Positions 54,801 through 64,000 of a DNA stretch of 64,000 nucleotides are shown here, in pieces; the first letter of the stretch is position 1; every line of letters starts with the position of its first letter. Both the position numbers and the translations under genes were made by a program. The notes beneath the pieces were generated by a model. The model did no database searches, was not told where the DNA came from, and worked only from the letters and a program-made list of their open reading frames with translations. This stretch comes from Liolophura sinensis (Eukaryota > Mollusca > Polyplacophora > Chitonida > Chitonidae): positions 310,001 through 374,000 of the forward strand of contig NW_027017959.1 of NCBI RefSeq assembly GCF_032854445.1, given 5' to 3'.

Positions 54801-57370
54801 GAGCACACAAATCAAAGGTCAAAGTCAAGATCTAATGTAGTCATTGGGGTGTTAATTGGTAACTAGGTGCGTGACCTCCACGTACTTCCCATATGATTCT
54901 TTTTAGGTCAAACCGCATAACTTTGATTGTCAACGTCAAGGTCAAATTCAAGGTAAAATTTGACTTCGGATTCGAGAGCGGCCCCTAGGTATTACCCCTA
55001 GGTAGAATCCACTTCCGGTCCGATCCGCCCATTCCAACTGGCTGAAATTCAAGGTTCAAGAAGTGAACAAGGGGTCGTTCTGAAAGGCCACTCCAAACAT
55101 CCAAAATTTTTATTTACCGTCCGATTTGGACCAAATTTGGTACTGAAACCCACGGGGGTCAAGGACCAAACATATTCGAAGGTCAAGATCGGGGGTCTCC
55201 GGGATCAAGGTCAACGACCCCTTTTTATGTACGTGCCTAAGGTTAGAACTAGGGCTCGTGGTGGAAAGGGAAATGCCCTGGAAGATGCCCAAAAAAGTGA
55301 GGTCCTAAGAGGTATTCGAGATCGAGGATGACGAATTTGAGGTCGGATCAGACCTCGACCTTGACCTCTAAAAAGTCAACCAAAATTTTAAATTCCAAGT
55401 TGAAAATCCTGTAAAAAACCTCCGATAGGTCTAGGACCTTGATCTTTTGACATCTGATGACGACGTGATCTGCTCGTTGAAGCGTGACTTTGTTATTGAT
55501 CTGTAACCTCTGACCTACTTTTGAGACTGCCTTTGGAATGTACTAGCTGAAAAGTGGATGGTGTGTCAAAAGTCATTAAAAAGGTAATGGATCGATGCCA
55601 AAATCATGCGGTCATCACATAGCAAAAGGTTAAGGTCATAGGTCAAGAAGGGATTTTTAAAAAAAATTTCGAATTCGAAGTCAAACTTTAACCGCCGTTT
55701 TAGAGGTTAAGATGGAAATTGAGATCAAAACTGACTTCATATTCGTGACCTCCGACCTCGATTACCCCCTGTATTAAATTTTCAGGTCAATAGGAGAAAA
55801 AAAGTGTTGCACCCAGTTTTTGACCCTTTGTAAACCTTATAGGTGAAAAATAGCGGGAAAATTGTTTGTCTCCGATTGACCTCAAACTTCAATACCATGG
55901 GTAATCGAGGTTGTAGTTCACGAATCCGAGGTCGCTTTTGGACTCCGCCTCCATCTTGACTTTCAAAATAAAGTCTCAAGGATTATACCGTCATTTTGGA
56001 GGTCAAGGTCGAAATCAAAATCAAATCTGACTTCGGATTCTTGACCTCCGACCTCAATTACCCCCTGTATTAAATTCTCAGGTCAATCGGAGAAAAAAAG
56101 TGTTGCACCCATTTTTTGATCCCATGTTAACCTTATAGGTGAAAAATGTCAAGAAAATTTTAAGTCTCCGATTGACCTCAAACTCTAATATCAGCGGTAA
56201 TCGATGTCGTAGATGACGAATCCGAGGACGCTTTTGGACTCCGCCTCCATCTTGACTTTCAAAATGAAGTCTCAAGGATTATACCGTCATTTTGGAGGTC
56301 AAGGTCGAAATCAAAATCAAATCTGACCTCGGATTCTTGACCTCCGACCTCGATTACCCCCTGTATTAAATTTACAGGTTAATCGGCGAAGAAAAATGTT
56401 GCACCCATTTTTTGATCCCAATGTTAACCTTATAGGTGAAAAATGGCAAGAAAATTTTTAGTCTCCGATGGAGGTCAAACTTCAATACCAGAGGAAATCG
56501 TTGTCGTAAATCACGAATCCGAGGTCGCTTTTGAACTCTGCCTCAATTTCGACCTCCAAAATGAAGTCTCAAAGATTTTACCGCCATTTTGGAGGTCAAG
56601 ATCAAAATCAAAGTCGAAGTTGACCTTGGATTCGTAATCTCCGACCTCCATTACCTCTGGTATTAAAGTTTCAGCTCAATCAAAAACAAAAAGTTTCGGA
56701 TTAATTTTTTCGTCAAAAAGGTTTTTCTTCGATTGACCTCATATTTTCATATCAGGGGTAATCGAGGTCAGAGGTCACGAATATGAGATCGGTTTTAACC
56801 TTGGCACTGACCTTGACCTTCAAAATGGCGGTCAAATTTTTTACCTTCACTTTGAACACTTTTAAAGAAATCCCTTATTGTTCTTTGACTTTTTGACACG
56901 TAGTGCTCCAATGATTTTGAAGTCGAACTGTAACCTTTTGTTTAACCTCCAACCTTTAGCCTTGTTTTCAGATAGTGCATTCCGATTGTAAAATCTAAAA
57001 ATAAGTTTAGATGTTAAAGATCAAATTCGGATTCACGATTCAACTTAAAGGTCCCAGGGGCATTAAATATCAAAAAGCCAAGGTCGTGCGTCAGTTAGGG
57101 AGTTTTTGAAACGGAAAGTTGGGGTTAAAATTTTGACCCCCATTTTTGAGGTTAAGACGGAAGTCGAGGTCAAAACCAACCTCGTATTCGTGGCCTCCGA
57201 CCTCGATTACCCTTTGAGTCAAGGGTTAGGGGCCCATGTTATTAGATAAAGATCAGAAACTCTTTTTCCCTGACTAACCTCAAACCTTAATACCAGAGGT
57301 AATCGAGTTCGTAAATCACGAATCCGAGGTCAGATATAACCTTTACCTCGACCTTGATCTTTAAAATGCG
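54801..57370. repeat. Satellite of about 296-bp units, rich in AGGTCA/TGACCT
   Basis: The clearest units start near 55685, 55980, 56277 and 56572 (CCGTCATTTTGGAGGTCAAGG; GATTACCCCCTGTATTAAATT; AACCTTATAGGTGAAAAATG), with spacing close to 296 bp. More diverged units continue to about 57370 and upstream toward 54800. The strand-symmetric words AGGTCA, AAGGTC, TGACCT and GACCTC occur very densely. No coding potential. Confidence 0.8.
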
Positions 57371-57439
57371 ATCTTGAGGGATGGTAACATAAACACAAGA
57401 ATGACAAATAGCTCACCAGCCCTAATATTTTTTAAGTTT

Positions 57440-58165
57440 TTTATCCAACTTTTAATTATTTGTGAATAAAGTAGATGCTTTGCTCATTCACCATACCAAA
57501 TTTCAAAGATGTGTGTGTAAAATTAAAGGAGTTATTTCTAAATTCAAACGCACATTGTGAGCCGTTGACATTGAAGGCATGGGTTGAGAGATAGATTCCC
57601 CTACCAAATATTTTCTTAAAATTGCTTTATGCAAATTCTGGTTATTTGTGAAAAAATCTACATGCAATCCGGATTCTGCATGCCGATTTTGAATGGTGTG
57701 TGTGTGAAATTAAAGAAATCATATCCAAATCTGATTGCAGATTTGCACCTGTTAACATTGAAATACAGGTATGACACATAGTTTCCCACACCAAATATTT
57801 TCTTAAAATTGCTTCATCCAAATTCTGGTTATTTGTGAATAATCTACATGCATTGCTGATTGAGCATGCCAATTTAGAATGGTGTGTGTGTGAAATTAAA
57901 GGAATGATGTCAAGATCTGAATGCACATTTGCACCCATCAACATTGAAGACATGGCTTGAGAGATAGATTCCCCCCTCCCCCCCCCCTTAAATATTTTCT
58001 TAAAAGTGGTTCATCCAACTTCTGCTTATTTGTGAATAATGTACATGTATTGCTGATTGAGCATGCCAAGTTGGAATGGTGTGTGTTTGTGAAATTAAAG
58101 GAATCATATTCAAATCTGAATGCTGATTTGTATCCGTTAACATTAAAATGCAGGTATCCTCTACA
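57440..58165. repeat. Second satellite, four units of about 185-195 bp
   Basis: The landmark TTATTTGTGAA recurs at about 57457, 57645, 57828 and 58026, and GGTGTGTGTGTGAAATTAAAG recurs with the same period. The last unit runs up to the truncated ORF2 start of LINE-B. Confidence 0.82.
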
Positions 58166-58195
58166 GTTCCACTGTAAGATCTTTGTAGTAGACAT
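58155..58195 (-). pseudogene. LINE-B ORF2, first 13 codons only
   Basis: The ATG at 58195 begins MSTTKILQWNCRGYL, the usual start of an apurinic-type endonuclease of non-LTR elements. After 13-15 codons the frame passes directly into the 185-bp satellite, so nearly all of ORF2 is missing. Confidence 0.75.
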
Positions 58196-58204
58196 TATTA
58201 ATAT

Positions 58205-59727
58205 TTATTTATTCATTTTCTTTTTTCTGGACTTCTTATACATCGCTGCCCTACGCTCAGCAAAATCCTCCTGTGACAACGTTATCAACTTCCTCTGCTT
58301 TTTAACCTTGTCAACTTTAGAGTCTCGTCGCAATGTGCGATAATACGACCCCAGGGATGTTGAGACAGGTACCAAGACCTCACCCTTGCCATTGGTATAG
58401 GCAGGCAAGTCTTCAGGTGCATCCATTTCCGAAAGAGATTCCTCCATATTTGATTCTAAACCACCCCTAGACATATCAGATTGTTGAGAGTTTCCCTGAG
58501 GATCAAGGCAATCTGCTATCTCTCTAGTGTCTAACTGTGTCATTGTAGACGGGTCAGGGCTGAACGTGCTACCCCATAAGGACGGGCTCTTACCAAGTGC
58601 ACCTTTGGAGGGCGTCACGCCACTGGATTGAGTCTCCTTAATGCAGGATGGCGTAGTATTCGAAATTTCTGACGATCTAGGGGTGATGAGGTATTCGAGA
58701 TTTGACTCATACTGACAACCCACTCCGGGCTATTTGACGTCTGAGATGCCTCGCAAAGTCTCTGGGGCCCACCTACTACTGGCGATTCGCTTAACTTCCT
58801 GACCTTATTTATAGCATCAATGCGCTTATTTCGAATCTTTTTGCTGGGGGACATGGAGTTAGTGACAACTTGCCACTCCCCAGCTTCCTCGTTGTCAGCA
58901 GCAGAGTTATCCAAAGTCCCTTTATTTTGTTGACTGGAAGGAACAGACTCGCCAGAAACCCCAATTTCCATATCATCACCATGTTCTTCACTATAATTAC
59001 CATCATCATCTCCTCGACCTTCATTCTCATCTTTATTGTCACCTTCAACTTCATAAACATTACTACCTTTATCATCATCATCATTATCATTGCAATCGTT
59101 ATCGTCATTATCGCCATTGTCATTTTCATCGCTCAACGGGCAGTCCTTTTGAAAGTGGCCCGCCTGTTTACACTTGAGGCATTTATCCTGTAAAGGACAG
59201 TCGTCCTTGAAATGTTCTGCGTTATCACTGATGTGACAGGCACGGATCTGACCTCTGTACCACAAAGGAATTCTAAAATTCCCAACCGGAATTGATTGTG
59301 GAATGATCTCGGTCACACCACTCATGTAAATACGGCGCATGCCATTCTCAAGTGACCTATCAAAAAGGTAATGTTCCCGGCTGACGTGATGGACCGTGCC
59401 ATACCGGGACATCAAACCTCGAACAGTGTCATCGGGCACCTCGATCGGACATCGAGATCTAACCAGGAGCCTATGCTCCTCCACATTATATATTGGACAA
59501 TCTACCCCTTTGAATGAGAAGCGGCTAGTCAACAGCTGTTCCTTCACAGTTTGCGTAGCCACTGTAACATTCCAGGCATCTGTAGAGACATTGATTAGTC
59601 TCTTTAAGACATTAGGCCCACTCCCCACTAACTCCTTTAGCCGATTGTATACTTCAACCGGTTGTACACCTCCCTGTATTACAAGCTTAAGGCTTAAGGG
59701 TCTATTTACTCGCCCTGCCCACAACAT
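58205..59727 (-). pseudogene. LINE-B ORF1, gag-like protein with zinc knuckles (frameshifted)
   Basis: ORF1 of a different non-LTR element. The ATG at 59727 (MLWAGRVNRPLSLKLVIQGG) opens a 370-residue frame to 58615. The N-terminal 200 residues resemble the gag-like fold of LINE-derived CCHC proteins (VEVYNRLKELVGSGPNVLKR). Knuckle 1 (CHISDNAEHFKDDC) has Ser in place of its second Cys; knuckle 2 (CLKCKQAGHFQKDC) is canonical. A very acidic Asp/Asn tract follows, encoded by trinucleotide-like repeats at about 59000-59110. A second frame (58723-58205) continues with a basic C-terminus (YKKSRKKKMNK), so a frameshift near 58650-58720 separates them. It ends just before the LINE-B ORF2 start. Unlike LINE-A in all details. 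Confidence 0.8.
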
Positions 59728-60459
59728 TGTGGGCCAGGGCGAGAACTACTACCCTAAAGAGAGGACCACAACTATGCGTTTGGAACAGTGTGGATGCTGA
59801 GCGCAAAATAGATACGATATTACAAAGTGGAAATGCACTAAACTATGTACAGGCTATTTACAGAGAGGCTAGTGAATACGTCCTGACTCTAAGAGCGACA
59901 GAACGTAATGTCGCACCACCTTCAGCCTGGGTGACCACTAAACAAAAGCTGAGAGCACAAAGGCTAGTTCCACGGCCAGCCAGGCACTAACTCCATTTAC
60001 AACCCCCCTCACCCACTAGCCAAGAGAACAACTAAACTTCGTGCAAGGATGCACGAACCTACAACAAGCAACTTAAACGCTTTTCTTTGTCTGCTCCGCT
60101 AGCCCGGGATTGAATAAACCTCGACCGGGCAGGCTGACCTCGTTCACTGTCCTATGCCTTAACCCGTATAGTCGCTGTAACACAGGACACACGACAACTG
60201 GTGTCCGAGCCAAGCCACGCAGGCCGGCCAAACAGCCACACGAATCTAAGACAAAAATGTGTATAAACTGGTCAAAAATAAGAAATTCTACAACGAAAAG
60301 TATACGAGACTAATCCTCGCAACTCGGTGCAACTGTTGATTGCAAAAGCAACGATAAATTCGCTAAATTTCAGCTGAAATTTAACTGAGACAGACTGAGC
60401 GATCAAACAACACGTCCAACCTCTCTTCAGTCCAGTTCTGACTCCTCGTATGTATTTAT
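59728..60459 (-). other. Probable 5' UTR of LINE-B
   Basis: About 730 bp upstream of ORF1 up to the right inverted-repeat arm. Contains an 8-bp-stem hairpin over the ORF1 start (GCCCACAACATTGTGGGC at 59715-59732) and another near 60042-60057 (CGTGCAAGGATGCACG). The plus-strand frame at 59727-59990 is probably chance. Confidence 0.45.
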
Positions 60460-60715
60460 TTACGTATGTATGTATGTATGTATGGATATGACAAGCATGA
60501 AGTTGCAAAAATGCATCCCTTCATGTGTAGATATGTAAAAGAGGTGGCGTGATGCCTGGATCGAATCCTGACTTGCGATGGGTACCTCTGTTTTTGCAAC
60601 TTAAAAGATCATGGTGCACAAGTGATAGGGTTAGATGGTGTGCCTGATTGGGTGATTTTAAAGGTTTATAGGTGTCAAGCTGATTGCCCCTGAGCGTAAT
60701 TAAAGAGGTAAAACA
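60460..60715 (-). repeat. Right arm of a long inverted repeat
   Basis: Reverse match to 53695-53965. The inner end carries (GTAT)n at about 60460-60486. The outer end lies about 15 bp from the left terminus of the Tc1-like element at 60733. Confidence 0.8.
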
Positions 60716-60732
60716 TAGACACGTCATACCTA

Positions 60733-62253
60733 AACTGAACAAAAATATAAACGCACCAACCTATATATCCAAGTCAAACTGACCATTATTTGGAAATGGT
60801 CAAACCAGTGATATATTTGTTTAATGGGTCCTTCGTGTTGCACAACACAAGTGGTCCCATTGCAATTGACCATTCTGAGTGGGTATACTCATATGCTGAA
60901 AAAGTCAACCCATGTGACCAATGGGGCGTGACAGTGCGATGGTCAGTGTGCGTGAGCAACACGCAGACATTCCTTACAGCTTGCTCAGTAAAAGGCCACC
61001 CCAAAGTGTGGATTTGTGCCACATGCCGACATGCCACAGATGTCACAAATCATGAGGGAGCGTGCCATTGGCATGCTTAATGCTGGGTTATCTGTTACTG
61101 CTGTGGCAGCCCAACTGAATGTGCATCATTCCACTATCAGCCGCCTGGGGACTCGCTTCAGAGAGACTGGTACCACAGTCAACCGCGCACATGCCCGCCG
61201 GCCACGTGTGACCACGCCCGCACAAGAACAGCACATGCGGCTCCAACACCTGCGTGATCGGACCCGCCCAGCAACCAGAACTGCTGATGAGACTGTCGGT
61301 CTTCACAACAGGCGGATTTCAGCCCAGACAGTCAGGAACCGGCTGCTGGAGGCTCATCTCCGGTCACGTCGACCACACCAGGGCATCGACCTAACGGTAG
61401 CCCGACGTCGGACATGACTGGACTGGGCCAATATTCATGTGCGCTGGACACTTGCTCGTTGGAGGACTGTGCTCTTTAGTGACGAATCTCGCTTCCAGCT
61501 GCACCATGCTGATGGCGGAGTTCGGGTTTGGCGCCGTGCTGGTGAGCGGTATGCTGACGCTAATGTCCTGCGACGGGTGGCTTATGGTGGCGGAAGTGTC
61601 ATGGTGTGGGCAGGCGTTTGTCATGGACAGCGCACACGTCTGCATTACATCGACGGCAACCTTAATGCACAACGTTACCGAGATGAAATCCTTAGACCTA
61701 TTGTTGCGCCCTTTGTGGTGCTCCATCATTTGGCTTTCCAACACGACAACGCCCGCCCACACACTGCCAGGATATGCAGGGACTTCCTTGAGGAGGAGGA
61801 TATTCCTGTCCTCAACTGGCCGCCGTATTCACCAGACATGTCACCCACTGAAAACCTCTGGGATGTTCTTGATAGGCGTGTCCGCCACCGGGTTCCAGTT
61901 CCCCAGAACATTCGCCAAATGCGAGTGGCACTCCAGGAGGACTGGGACAACATCCCCCAGCCCACAATTGACAACTTGGTGATGTCCATGCGTCGCCGGT
62001 GTACAGCTCTACGCGAGGCTAATGGTGGTCACACGCGTTACTGACGTCTGTGAACTTGGCTCATTGACCCCCATTGTCCTCTTCCTGCCATTAGGCCTAC
62101 TGCAGGACTATTGCTTGAGAATTGATTGCAATGCTCGCAAATTAAAGCTGAATTGTTCAGAAATATGTCCAATTGTTTTGGGATATGTACTATATTTTGT
62201 GACATAAAAATAACAGAAAATATTTGTTCGTGCGTTTATATTTTTGTTCAGTG
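60733..62253 (+). mobile_element. Tc1-like element, copy 3 (different subfamily)
   Basis: Terminal inverted repeats of about 27 bp: AACTGAACAAAAATATAAAC on the left and CACTGAACAAAAATATAAAC on the right when reversed. TA dinucleotides are at 60731-60732 and 62254-62255. The transposase and ends differ from the pair at 36 and 41 kb. Confidence 0.9.
61031..62044 (+). pseudogene. Tc1-like DD34E transposase with one in-frame TGA
   Basis: Transposase of about 337 codons in one frame; the start is the ATG at 61031 (MPQMSQIMRERAIGML). Helix-turn-helix VTAVAAQLNVHHSTISRL and linker RRPRVTTP are present. TGA at 61415-61417 interrupts between the DNA-binding part and the catalytic part; it fits a CGA-to-TGA change by CpG decay. 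The catalytic part has D (VLFSDESRF), D (FQHDNARPHTAR) and E (SPDMSPTENLWD), 34 residues between the last two, all intact to TGA at 62042-62044. A single-event inactivation of an otherwise complete gene. Confidence 0.92.
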
Positions 62254-62339
62254 TATATTCGTCACCTTTGGCTGGATGAGTAAGACCTTCAGATTCATAA
62301 TGAATTGTGTAGTGTTCGCCTAGTTATTGGCTGTAATTT

Positions 62340-62519
62340 GTATGTCTCGAAGAGACCAAGTAGTTTTAACGCGATGTCTCATGGGACATTTTTTTCTAAC
62401 TCAGAATTTAATTCTTGATGGGGCCTGGTTGACTGTGTAGACTTAAATCATTTGTTTAACAGCATCAATGGCGATGTTGTCATAAAGTATTTGAGGGACA
62501 TCGGCTTATATCATAATTT
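62340..62519 (+). mobile_element. LINE-A copy A8, 3' fragment
   Basis: Ends of ORF2 (TCTCGAAGAGACCAAGTAGT; GGCGATGTTGTCATAAAGTA; ATCGGCTTATATCAT), with an internal deletion of about 90 bp near 62423. Directly followed by a SINE-1 remnant. Confidence 0.75.
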
Positions 62520-62640
62520 ATTTATTTATTCGTGTTATACGTCGTACTCAAGAATATTTCACTGATAATACGGCGGCCAGCATTATGGTGGGAGCACACC
62601 GGACAGAGCTCGGTTGAAACCCACGACCATCCGCAGGTTG

Positions 62641-62643
<3 letters not shown>
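62520..62643 (-). mobile_element. SINE-1 remnant, minus strand
   Basis: Reverse copy of the SINE-1 tail and body (TACTCAAGAATATTTCACTG; CGGCGGCCAGCATTATGGTG), truncated by an (AT)n run where the tRNA-like head should be. Confidence 0.8.

Positions 62644-62644
<1 letters not shown>

Positions 62645-62691
<47 letters not shown>
62645..62691. repeat. (AT)n microsatellite
   Basis: About 23 AT units. It starts inside a conserved point of the SINE-1 body. Confidence 0.97.
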
Positions 62692-62693
<2 letters not shown>

Positions 62694-63796
62694 AAAATGA
62701 TACCATTGTGTGACCGATTGGGGTTTCACCGTGTCATTTAGGTGACCCTTTTCATTAGGGCGACCACTGCTGGTCGCCTTAATGTTTGTCCTCATGATTT
62801 GTAAAGCCAGGGCCATATTTGAAGGATTTAGATGACTGACAGTATTGGTCAGCTTAAGAGGAAGTTATGAAGCCACCTTTCCACGCCCTACATTCTGCTA
62901 GCATCCAGTTTTATTCACTTCTAAATGAGTGGTGTATATCTGGCCTATGGTAAAAAGATGACATTTAGGCGACCACTAAAACTTCTTGTCTTTCACTGCA
63001 CTTCACATGTATATGTGGTAAATCACATGCCTGGATATGCCATTTTTTTATGCTCCATATTATTATCGGCTTTTAGTAGAGAAAGTCCCTTGTCTAAGTT
63101 TTTGTTAACATATATACGTTATCGGGGGTAAAACGCGGCACCGTGCAACGGTGATTGGCAATGCTGTCACAAGGCTGTCTCGTACTTTGCAACAGCCAGG
63201 TTTAAAGACGCGATGCACAAGATACGAGTCTGTGTTAGAGTTGCGGAAGAGTTTGGATCGGGAAAGAATGATCTACGGTAAGCCGTGTAAGTGTTACTCT
63301 GTATAACTACTTAAAATTGTTTGAAAACCGTGTGATTGTAAAGCTTGTTACAAATTGGGAACAGGTGTACTTGTTTTATTATAGACAGTTAAACGGTTAA
63401 TTGCTCCCCAAACAGTGAATCACATTCCCGCGACGTCACAACAACAACAAGCTAAAAGTCGCCGAGAGTGCTTGCGAAAACTAGCACTTGGGAGTTTGTA
63501 GGGAATAAGCTGCTGTCTCCGCATTTCATTCATGCGATGCCATTGTCTTTCGGTTCCCTATCATGAAAATTCGTTAAATAAAGTCACTCAATCAATTAAC
63601 AGTTGACACGGGCCATTCCGAATTGTACAAATAAGTTGTGCATGATTAAGTACTTAAAATTATGAACTGGCTCGGCTGATCTGACAACATGGTGGTACTT
63701 GCGATTTTCTCAGAGTGGGCATGTTACCTGACTCTGGTGTGAAAACTTTACCGTTGCATATGTGCACTGGTGTAGTGTTGTCTGTTCTTATAGATT
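62692..63796. other. Unassigned region with a possible exon at about 63106-63255
   Basis: GGTCGCC/GGCGACC words occur between 62750 and 62970. An open frame from about 63106 encodes GKTRHRATVIGNAVTRLSRT and later ESVLELRKSLDRERMIY, and meets a plausible donor (CTACG|GTAAGC at about 63279). No good acceptor was found and the family is unknown, so it is not called as a gene. Confidence 0.3.
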
Positions 63797-64000
63797 GGGG
63801 TATTTTCGATTAAATTTCTGGTTCCTGTGGCAACTAACTCTATAGTAGCCGCATGAAGGACTTCCTCACCATAGAAGCAAAAGGAACTTCAAATTTTGAA
63901 TGTGTTCAGATGAGAAGCCTATTCACCTGAGGGTTTCCTATTTAAATTGGGTTCATTTCAGTTAAAAGTCTGGTTCTATGGCAAGCAAATATAATAGCCG
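63797..64000. repeat. Two-copy local repeat at the right edge
   Basis: TTTCTGGTTCCTGTGGCAAC with TAGTAGCCG (63810-63853) recurs, diverged, as GTCTGGTTCTATGGCAAGC with TAATAGCCG (63969-64000). Spacing is about 150 bp and the array may continue beyond the window. Confidence 0.5.

Noticed and set aside
54597-54866. An 89-codon frame at 54597-54866
   Set aside because: No domain or homologue recognised, and it runs into satellite DNA.
57440-58165. Regularly spaced repeats resembling a CRISPR array
   Set aside because: The units are about 185 bp, contiguous and diverged, in a eukaryotic setting; this is a satellite.
58809-59193. Met/Ile-rich frames on both strands
   Set aside because: Produced by the GAT/ATC-type trinucleotide tract that encodes the acidic part of LINE-B ORF1.
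61437-61982. A 181-codon plus-strand frame at 61437-61982
   Set aside because: Out of frame with the clear DD34E catalytic core at 61439-62044.

Overview
The window looks like nuclear DNA of a marine invertebrate, most likely a mollusc. This rests on long AT-rich noncoding stretches, GT-AG introns, tRNA-derived SINEs, many decayed copies of one non-LTR retrotransposon family, Tc1-like elements, a Harbinger element and a Maverick/Polinton. Nothing bacterial, no rRNA and no convincing free-standing tRNA gene was seen. The species cannot be read from the sequence.

Layout. 1-3.0 kb: right part of a Harbinger transposon with a HARBI1-like transposase whose two exons join across a clean intron. 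3.4-4.9 kb: a direct duplication interrupted by an (AT)n/repeat insertion. 4.9-10.7 kb: a full-length but decayed non-LTR element (here 'LINE-A', I/Nimb-like: CCHC gag ORF1; ORF2 with endonuclease, RT and RNase H) on the minus strand. 12.05-13.03 kb: a MITE. 13.07 kb: an exon for a secreted cysteine-rich peptide. 13.6-17.2 kb: SINEs, LINE-A ends and copies of a dispersed repeat ('Rep1'). 17.2-27.4 kb: a GC-rich Maverick/Polinton fragment with PolB C-terminus, integrase, capsid protein, packaging ATPase and about nine unknown genes, almost all broken. 28.8-35.4 kb: rearranged LINE-A copies with nested SINEs and a solo LTR. 35.4-39.1 kb: three exons, a stop codon and poly(A) signals of a host gene, with a Tc1 element in one intron. 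40.7-42.2 kb: a second, nearly identical Tc1 copy. 43.1-52.9 kb: a LINE-A copy split by another LINE-A copy, with an 11-bp target duplication, plus a SINE. 52.9-60.7 kb: interstitial telomere repeats, minisatellites, two satellite arrays and a different LINE ('LINE-B'), lying between inverted repeats of about 260 bp. 60.7-62.25 kb: a third Tc1-like element. 62.3-64 kb: LINE/SINE remnants and unassigned sequence.

The main non-transposon signal is the host gene. Exons at 13065-13259, 35477-35648, 38491-38598 and 38948-38983 have consensus splice sites and fitting phases, and could form one secreted protein of about 170 residues with 16 cysteines after the signal peptide. If so, the Polinton and about 20 kb of retroelements lie inside one intron. 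The linkage of the first exon to the others is inference; the last three exons join in phase.

In the Polinton, many frameshifts fall in homopolymer runs, which can be real decay or assembly error, whereas several single in-frame stops look like genuine point mutations. The capsid and packaging-ATPase regions share one reading frame with no stop between them.
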